Shown here in pieces: positions 58,032-64,000 of a stretch of 64,000 bases of DNA. The translations under genes were made by a program, and so were the position numbers. Under the pieces are notes generated by a model that was not told the DNA's origin, did not search any database, and was given only the letters and a program-made list of their open reading frames with translations. Source of the DNA: Tanypteryx hageni (Eukaryota; Arthropoda; Insecta; Odonata; Petaluridae); contig CM054114.1 in NCBI GenBank assembly GCA_028673005.1, forward strand, positions 124,587,307-124,651,306, given 5' to 3'. The number at the start of each line of letters is the position of its first letter. The stretch's first letter is position 1.

Positions 58032-59051
58032 TAGGAACTCTCCTTCGTCTTTGAAGGGTTATTATATATTGGTTAATATGTTTTCATAATATGCATGATA
58101 TTGAAAATTAGAGTTATATGCTTATGGGAATAAACTTGATGTTAATTCGATTAAAGAAAATGAAAAAAATGTATTTTCATAACTCGAATTTTCCATAACT
58201 CGAATAATTTTTGCTTTCCTTTGAGGCTCAAGTTATAGAAGTTCCACTGTATATATACAAATATTTAAAAATATATTTCCATAACTTGAATTTTCTATTA
58301 CTCAAATAATTATTACTTTTCCTTGAGATTCAAGTTATGGAAGCTCAACTGTAATTCGTTATGACGGCATTAATTTCCATTAAAAGCATTAAATCACTGC
58401 AATCATAACGTATAATATCAGATCCCTTTAAAGGCATTAATGTCGTTGCCATAGCATTTAAAGATTTTCATTGTTGAAAAGAGGAAAAAATTTTCCGATT
58501 AAAAGCAGATATTTATGCTAATTCGGTAAGTATTTGAATTCTACTTTCAAAAATTAAGAACTCTGTTTTTTCACATAGACAATTTCTTTTTGCGAATTTG
58601 TATCCCAATTTTAAGTAATTTAAAAATGCATATTTAGAAAGCCTTGCACTGAATCCCAAGCTTTTTTTATGGGGTATTGAAGTGGAACATTGGGGTTAAA
58701 AAGACCCCTTAAATATAAACTTTTTTGTGATTTTTCGATTTTTCTCGTCGGTTTTGCCACTCAACCTACCTACATGCCAAATTGCAGATTTCTAGCCCTT
58801 CTAGAAGTACCTAAGAGTTTTGTGTCAGTGAGTGAATGAGTGAGTGAGGCACAAGTATTATAGATATTCTGCAATTGCAGGTACCTCGTGGTTATGTATG
58901 GCTGGAAGGCGATAACAACAGTAATTCGACGGACTCCAGAAATTACGGTCCTATTCCGCAGGGGTTAATAAGAGGACGAGCTGTCTGCAAAGTGTGGCCA
59001 CCCCAAGAAATTAGACTGTTCACAAACTATGTGGAAAATGATGAAAGATGA
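52031..59051 (+). CDS. IMMP1L: Mitochondrial inner membrane protease subunit 1 (three exons)
   Basis: Exons 52,031-52,141, 52,400-52,600 and 58,881-59,051 join in phase 0 to a 160-residue protein, close to the ~166 residues of human IMMP1L. The enzyme is a type I signal peptidase family serine protease of the inner membrane that removes bipartite presequences from intermembrane-space proteins, working with subunit 2. Visible signatures are an N-terminal membrane segment (about 9-27), YGCIAHC at 21-27, the catalytic serine in GPSMEPT (Ser42), the catalytic lysine in [11 protein letters not shown] (Lys85), and the conserved [16 protein letters not shown] box (114-129). All key residues are intact. 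Introns start GTAAGT and GTGAGT and end in CAG. Intron 2 is 6.3 kb and full of repeats. Confidence 0.93.
52400..52600 (+). CDS. IMMP1L: IMMP1L exon 2 (catalytic Ser and Lys)
   Basis: Follows the acceptor ...TAATTCAG and encodes residues 38-104, from CVGPSMEPT to WGLINSDV. The donor is GTGAGT at 52,601. Reading on past the donor gives only VSK and a stop, which is why the open frame looks short. Confidence 0.93.
53304..53420 (+). pseudogene. RTE-like LINE reverse-transcriptase fragment in intron 2
   Basis: [20 protein letters not shown] followed by [17 protein letters not shown] resembles the YLGS-(I/L)-T-DG-(R/S)...EI-(R/K)-RI-K region found near the C-terminus of endonuclease/reverse transcriptase LINEs. 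It is a short relic ending in a stop. Confidence 0.7.
53981..54480. repeat. Composite foldback with tRNA-like SINE heads
   Basis: A ~75-bp block starting ATTGATGGAATGAAATGATC occurs at 53,981 and again at 54,288, nearly identical and in direct order. Between and after these, a glycine-tRNA-like head appears in opposite orientations: minus at 54,077-54,145 and plus at 54,408-54,476. The plus copy has TTCAGTGGTAGAATATCTGC and GGGGTTCAATTCTCGG, good A- and B-box matches. The structure can fold into a hairpin. It lies in IMMP1L intron 2. Confidence 0.75.
54481..54989. other. Intronic, no feature recognised
   Basis: Lies within IMMP1L intron 2. I see neither coding signal nor repeat ends here. 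Confidence 0.4.
54990..55910. repeat. Diverged tandem repeat, ~295-bp unit, about three copies
   Basis: Phrases such as ATTGTGGCA(T/C)CCCTG, TTGAAATCCGTTCAGC, CCTTCCAAATTCATA and TAACATCTTGATTT recur at about 295-bp spacing (for example near 55,149, 55,440 and 55,738). Divergence between copies is substantial. The block runs straight into the repeat end at 55,930. Confidence 0.75.
55911..56060 (+). repeat. Terminus of the dispersed GGAGAAA/ATGTGGCC repeat
   Basis: AAATCTGATGTGGCCATCAC followed by ATGAGTTTCTCCATG matches the segments at 1700-1740 and, inverted, at 28,800-28,845. Together with the tandem block at 54,990 it probably forms one element. Confidence 0.65.
56061..57967. other. Intronic AT-rich stretch
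   Basis: No recognisable coding region or transposon end. Short frames, such as the 65-codon one at 56,933-57,130, are unsupported. Confidence 0.4.
57968..58024. repeat. TA dinucleotide microsatellite
   Basis: About 28 uninterrupted TA/AT repeats within IMMP1L intron 2. Confidence 0.95.
58150..58355 (-). mobile_element. Two tandem pogo-like MITE fragments
   Basis: Read on the minus strand, ACAGTTGAGCTTCCATAACT and ACAGTGGAACTTCTATAACT begin two related units. Each carries an AATTC(A/G)AGTTATGGAAA phrase. CAGT-type starts at TA suggest pogo-like ends. Confidence 0.6.
58660..58870 (+). repeat. Dispersed repeat tail just upstream of IMMP1L exon 3
   Basis: A low-complexity GAGTGAATGAGTGAGTGAGG stretch near 58,829-58,848 follows a TAGCCCTTCTAGAAGTACCT phrase. 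It ends ~20 bp before the splice acceptor of exon 3, so the polypyrimidine/branch region of this intron may be repeat-derived. Confidence 0.5.
58881..59051 (+). CDS. IMMP1L: IMMP1L exon 3 (C-terminal)
   Basis: Begins after ...GCAATTGCAG and encodes residues 105-160, [20 protein letters not shown] onward, ending VENDER and a TGA at 59,049-59,051. It completes the conserved GDN-SxDSR-YGP box. The C-terminal tail beyond KVWPP is typical in length. Confidence 0.93.
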   Translation, partial: VPRGYVWLEGDNNSNSTDSRNYGPIPQGLIRGRAVCKVWPPQEIRLFTNYVENDER

Positions 59052-59474
59052 GTTTCAGAAGGCAAATTATTTTTGATTTGTTTGCTGAAAATGTTTTCAT
59101 TTTTATTTATGTCTTCCCTAGGAATGATAATATTAGATCCCCTGTCAGGAATTTATTTTATTTATTTTGGTCATTGTCGGATGTTTGCGAGACTTGCTGA
59201 TGTAAAGAACTTGAAAAGATTTTCTTGCGATGTTTTTATGCCAATCTTTTAAAACAGTAGTGAGCATAGTAGTTAACATTTGTACCTGTCAAACAATATA
59301 ATTTTTACTGAAATATGATGAAAGTGATGCAATGATTCAATTCTAAAGAATAAAAAAATTATGTTATTCTCGAGAATATTCTGCGAAAATATTTATCTGC
59401 CTGGAATTTTTGTTGAACAAAAATTTGTGTTTGTTTTTTATTGCAAAATATAGATGCTTTATAAAAAAAATATA

Positions 59475-59480
59475 AATAAA
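59475..59480 (+). terminator. Candidate polyadenylation signal of IMMP1L
   Basis: AATAAA about 425 bp after the stop codon, followed by GTGAGTAGAGGTTTGCGTGT, which is G/T-rich as expected downstream of a cleavage site. Confidence 0.5.
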
Positions 59481-60827
59481 GTGAGTAGAGGTTTGCGTGT
59501 TTTTGGAACTGGAAGGATGTTTTATTTTATGTGGATACATTGGGTTCCTATAATGAGTTTTTTTTTACCAGCAATGATGGTTTTAGCCCACTAAAATTAA
59601 GATTTTATTATCAGAAGGCTCCTTTTAATATGTCAGATTGCAGATTCAAAAGTAGTATTTGCATTTGTTATGAAACCATGGGAAACTGTCTTCCAACAAA
59701 CAATACATGCTCCTGAAATACAGTTTCTTGCAGGAAAATTCATCAAAAACTGGTAATTTTTAAATTGGTGACGAGGATGTAAGCTGACAAGGGGAGATGT
59801 GAGATGCATTTCAGCCCTGGAATTGTTTTCCATGCATGTGCTAATTTATATGCTAATGGTTGGATTTGCTAGAATGCTAGCTCACCAGCTCACTGCACAG
59901 TATAATAAATTAATAGTGTGTATTTATTTATTTAGTTTACTTAATTTGTACAAAAGAATGTTTTTGCACAAATCGTTCCCAGATTTTATTTCAGTTTTCC
60001 TCCCAAGTGCTCAGGTTCACATTCATGGAAGTCACATTTAAATTAACTTGTTTGATATTATTAGAATTGAAGAAAAGGCTCCCCAGTGGCAGCAGTTGTT
60101 AGTAATTTTTTCCATGTTTAAAAAACAATATATTCCATTTCTACAGAATTCTCATTTGTTAAAATTAGTGCATTTGCAATCTTGTTTTCACTCGTGGTAT
60201 TGCCATTCAAATTGAGCATTTTAAAAATATGCCTAGTGACTGCAGTAATCTTCTACTTGAACGAATCCCCTGTCACACCAGATAATCACCTCACCCTCGT
60301 CTTCAACAATGTAAAGGTAGCATATTGTTTTACTATTTGCTTTTCAATTTCAGATAGAAAAAGAGGACAATAATAATTTTGCAAGTAAATTTTTAAATTT
60401 TTTCATTCACTGTTTTATAAATTCCCCGTATTTCATGATATCCGAATTAAGTACTGCTGCGTTTGCTGGATTTGAATTTCTGCATAAAATGTTGAAAGAA
60501 AAAAGTGTCGAGCCACTTGTCTGTTGGTTGTCTTAACATAATTTGAGTATGCAGAAAAATGACATGTTTTGGTCCTTTATTCCATCGATTCGTTTTTGGT
60601 GCATGATTCCATGTTTAAATTTGGTTCACATACTTGCATCATTACGTGGCTATGGTGGGTTGTTATTTTCCGTGACTCCATATTATTATTGTGGATGTAA
60701 AAATGTTTATTGGACTTGGGAAATAATCACAGGCAGGAAATGTTAATATGTGAACGAATGTGAATTTCAAGTTGAATTTAAATTTTATTTATCAGTATCA
60801 GATATGCTATGGTGGTAAACACAACTA
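59481..60827. other. Intergenic, no feature recognised
   Basis: Overlapping short frames on both strands lack any domain. No repeat ends found. Confidence 0.4.
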
Positions 60828-61866
60828 CAGTCAAACCTCGATTTAGTGCCACGGTTTGTCCATCACTGACATTGGCATTACAGTGAGGGTGGCAGTAAAT
60901 CAAGGTACAGACAACTCTCATTCAATGAACAACATGCATTCCTGAAAAGCGTTCGTAAAACAAATTCGTTGAACGATCATGATTTTTCCGTTGACTTCCC
61001 AGTTAAAACTCCAAATGCGTTCTAGACAAAAGATTTTTTTATTCTTTAATTTATAATTCTTAGCTATTAAAATGTCTGTCAAAACAAGTACAATATTGGA
61101 TCAACTAGAAAACTGAAGCAACAACAATCGAACATAGAAGTATATACAGTGCCATCTATTGCATGATGCGAGGAAATTCAACTTTTGAATGAAAAACAGA
61201 ACCTCCCAACACCGTCAATAAAGAATTAAAAATTCCTCCTGATTTAAACATCTCCAGGAAAATAATTAGCAAAAAGTTGAACAGTTATGAGAAAAGTACA
61301 AGCAAGTATGATAAATTTGGCCATGGCAATGGCTTGAAAACAAATCCTCGTGATGGAACGATTATGTATGAACAGCGAGAAAATGAATGCGACTGAACGT
61401 AGTCAATCCAAGTCAGACTGAAGTATAGAATGGCTGTGGGAAAGACTGCGTAGTGCACTTCCTCCTTATCGGTACACAAGAGGTCCTTCAAGTCTAAGTG
61501 GATATCTGTAAATATATTTTCAGTAACTAACAGCATGTTCGGTGACATCATATTAAGCCTCTCAAGAAATGCAGGCGATAGGAAAAATGCATGACAAGTG
61601 TGACCCCAATAGCTTTCGTAAACATCTGAGTTGGATAGATGTTATATAGCTCGTTAAAGTGAACAGAATTTTTGGCGAAAAGTAAAGCTATAAAATTTAA
61701 TTTATTCGTTAAAGTGAGCATTCGTTCAATGAACGTTTGTTGAACGATAGTTACCTGTATATGCTAGCTCTATGTAATCATATGATGGAAGTTCTGTTAA
61801 CAACGATCATGGGAGGTATGTGGGGGTGGCACTGTACAGGGAGGGTGCTAAATTGGGACCTGACTA
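60828..61866. mobile_element. pogo-like MITE (family of 5130) split by another MITE
   Basis: The left part, from CAGTCAAACCTCGATTTAGT, matches 5130-5205. The right part (61,758-61,866), from ATGCTAGCTCTATGTAATCA through GGTATGTGGGGGTGGCACT, matches 5206-5318. The two halves are collinear with the intact copy, interrupted only by the inner element. The far terminus is degraded. Confidence 0.8.
60908..61757. mobile_element. Inner inverted-repeat element, 850 bp, TA duplication
   Basis: CAGACAACTCTCATTCAATG at the left corresponds to GTTGAACGATAGTTACCTG at the right, matching imperfectly (about 14 of 19). A second inverted pair (TTCGTTGAACG...TTCGTTCAATGAACG) lies inside. TA duplicates are at 60,906-60,907 and 61,758-61,759. 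Its boundaries are confirmed by the empty site at 5205. An 88-codon minus frame inside has no recognisable domain. Confidence 0.8.
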
Positions 61867-62314
61867 TTTTTTGGAAAATGAGTCAAATTTAAACTATTAC
61901 AGTAAACAGTCTATTTATGCTACAGACCTAAAATTTTGCATGATGTTACGTTATTGGATATAACTGACAAAAAAATCTAAAATTTTCTTTTTAGGGTTTT
62001 TTTTACCCCATTGTTTCAATTTTACCAGCATAAGAAAAGCATGGAAATTGGTGCAGAACATTATAAAATTGCGTTTTTAAATTAATTAAAATTAATATAG
62101 AAACTGGACATAATTACTTCCATAGCTGAAAGAATGTTTTATTTTTTTATAAGGCAAAATACGAATCTATGCCAAATTGGTGTTAATATTTGTTTTTAAT
62201 CTTATTTAAAAACTGTCATTTTAATATTATGTGTCGGCTTTAATGTGGAACAAAAAAAGAGAATCTTCTTGAAGAACTCATAGACATTCTATATGGACTT
62301 CATCTTGTATCGGA
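61867..62314. other. Intergenic, no feature recognised
   Basis: AT-rich DNA without coding or repeat signals that I can name. Confidence 0.4.
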
Positions 62315-63220
62315 CAGGCGGTGGCAGATTTATGCCTCCTGGGGCCCCTGGCACTAAGCAATTTAATTATTATTGAAATTATTTAACAACAAACATATCA
62401 TATATTAGCAATTATTTGAAAATTTTTAAATGTAAATATTTTTTGAGAAAACTTGTATTTGTTCTTAATAAATGTATATTTTAACAAAAAAGTTTATTTT
62501 CTTCAAAAACGAGCATTCCATATTTTCCGGAGGCAATTGGACATTATAGTTAAAGATTAAGATGAAATGTAAAGCCTGAATGAACCCATATAAGGTTTTT
62601 ATATCTAAAATGATCATTCGTGTGAAAAGTATCGACACTCAATAGGAGGAATAATAAAGGATATAACTAATATATGGGAAGAACACATCAAGAAACCATA
62701 CAAGAAGAAGACAAGATGAGCACAAATAGAACTGGAAGAAGAGGACGATGTTGAAGAAGACAAAACTCGGGAACAAGTATTATTGAGGGTAAACCAGGAA
62801 AAGTGATTCGAGAGCTGAAGCAAGGCAATGATGGGATAGTGGCAGAGGTAACTTACAAAGTCATGGGATCAAAAGAACTAAAAGTGATTAGGAAATTAAT
62901 CAACAAGATTTATTGTTCAGGTGAGTGGCCTCAGGATTTCCTTGAAGTGAAAATTATCCCTCTAAGGAAAAAGCCTAAGGGAATGCAGTGTAATGAACGT
63001 AAAATGATACGCCCCCTGTCATACACTTCCAAGCTCATCATAAGAACTCATAATAAAAGGATAGAGAAGAAGGCTGAAGAAATGCTGGAGGAAGATGAAT
63101 TCGGCTTCAGAAAAGGTTAAGGAACCAGAGATAATATCGGTGTTTGGGAATCATACCAGAAAGGCAGGGGGAGATTAACAAATTTGCCGCCCTTAGGCAC
63201 TATAAACATTGCCACTCCTG
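62315..63220. mobile_element. Possible hAT-like element enclosing a LINE fragment
   Basis: CAGGCGGTGGCAGATTTATG at the left resembles the inverse of ATAAACATTGCCACTCCTG at the right (63,202-63,220). No target duplication is evident. A second related stretch, GGGGCCCCTGGCACTAAG near 62,342, parallels GCCGCCCTTAGGCAC near 63,186. Confidence 0.45.
62640..63120 (+). pseudogene. LINE reverse-transcriptase fragment
   Basis: The 3' part is open and reads VIRELKQGNDGIVAEVTYKV, then INKIYCSGEWPQDFLEVKII followed by PLRKKPKGMQCNE, RPLSYTSKLI and EEDEFGFRKG before a stop. This matches the fingers region of LINE enzymes (GDGI-AE, W-I-PL-KKP, -S-TSK, QFGFRKG). Upstream, ITNIWEEHIKKPYKKKTR continues the frame with a stop. 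The catalytic YADD box lies beyond the end and is missing. Confidence 0.85.
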
Positions 63221-64000
63221 TACCCATATGAAGAAATATTTTAATTTCTTTTTAAATGAAACATTTTGAAGTCCATTATCCTTCTATAATTCATCTTTAT
63301 TTGCAATTCAACATAATATACCTAGTATAATAATTAAGTATAGCAAAAATTAATAATAAAAAATAATGATAATTGAATGGAATATACGCAGTTACCTATG
63401 GCTTGTATAAGTACATCGGAATTATTAAGATGAACTACTTTAAGATTTTGTAATATAAATTTCAAAATTCGAGATCAAAAACAAAGTATTTCGTCATACC
63501 GCAAATAATTAATAACAATAGCATAGGTTTCCATAGGAGTATTTTAGAAGTACATATATATCTATATTGAATTTGTTTTGCTTGCTGTTTATAAATTAAA
63601 TAACCCCATCATTCTATCAATTGGTTATTCATAATTGCACACTACTGGCCGTTTTCTGGATATTTGATCGATTTCTTGGCTCTGAAAATTGTTCTTTATT
63701 TTGATATATGATATTCCCTTTGATGAAAGACACACTATTAGATCTGTAAGAATGTTGTGATCGTTAATTCCATTTCTTAACATGTACAAGTCGTTTATTG
63801 CTGAAATCTACGCAAAAAATACTTATGAAACCTACGGCATCATATACGCGTTTTCGGATGTAATTATCACCAAGGGTTTTTTTTTAATTTCACACCTTTC
63901 ACAAAATTTTGATTCAGATTGAGGAATTTATAAAAAGTTTCCTCAAGAGAATTTTTTTTTCTGACCTACATGGCTATGTTCATAAATGTTAACTCCACCG
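63221..64000. other. AT-rich intergenic sequence to the window end
   Basis: No open frame or repeat end recognised. Confidence 0.45.

Overview
The window is nuclear DNA of an animal, most likely an arthropod. It is AT-rich, has spliced genes with GT-AG introns, and is dense in metazoan transposons (hAT, Tc1/mariner, pogo-like, piggyBac, Penelope-like and LINE remnants). An arachnid or another large-genome arthropod is plausible, but the sequence does not settle the order. True coding content is small: one complete conserved gene, the last two exons of an unidentified gene, and two copies of a gene for a small secreted cysteine-rich peptide. Almost everything else is repeat.

Layout. 1-5,000: an 80-bp minisatellite and fragments of dispersed repeats that end in a shared GGAGAAAGT motif. 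5,100-11,500: small inverted-repeat elements, including a TTAA-flanked 1.8 kb element and an element with GTCAAAATA termini. 14,200-15,700: a dead hAT transposase (minus strand) sitting inside a Tc3-like transposase fragment. 16,500-20,500: an hAT MITE, a Penelope-like tandem with hammerhead-like cores and TA microsatellites, and a ~0.9 kb pyrimidine tract.

20,770-33,990 is the most distinctive region: an imperfect palindrome about 13 kb long. Each arm holds an intronless gene for a secreted peptide with seven cysteines (22,221-22,493 minus; 32,270-32,542 plus), with its own TATA box and GATA motif and a truncated relic of a second copy behind it. The arms are nearly identical around the promoter and signal peptide, yet the mature-peptide region and its 3' flank have diverged. 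The right arm also carries an hAT element with a broken transposase.

34,000-42,000: a 145-bp tandem repeat, a tRNA-like SINE, AT-rich sequence, then two coding exons (39,008-39,097 and 39,223-40,055) that end an unidentified protein with a proline/lysine-rich stretch and a long acidic tail. 42,200-50,700: nested transposons, including a three-level nest, a piggyBac with perfect TTAA duplications inside an hAT element, and a pogo-like MITE inside a LINE fragment. 52,031-59,051: a complete three-exon gene for mitochondrial inner membrane protease subunit 1 (IMP1/IMMP1L), with a 6.3 kb second intron full of repeats. 59,100-64,000: intergenic DNA with another nested MITE pair and a LINE reverse-transcriptase fragment.

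The host genes show no functional link to one another. The unifying theme is repeated transposition and duplication around a few genes, with the peptide-gene palindrome the best candidate for something biologically new.
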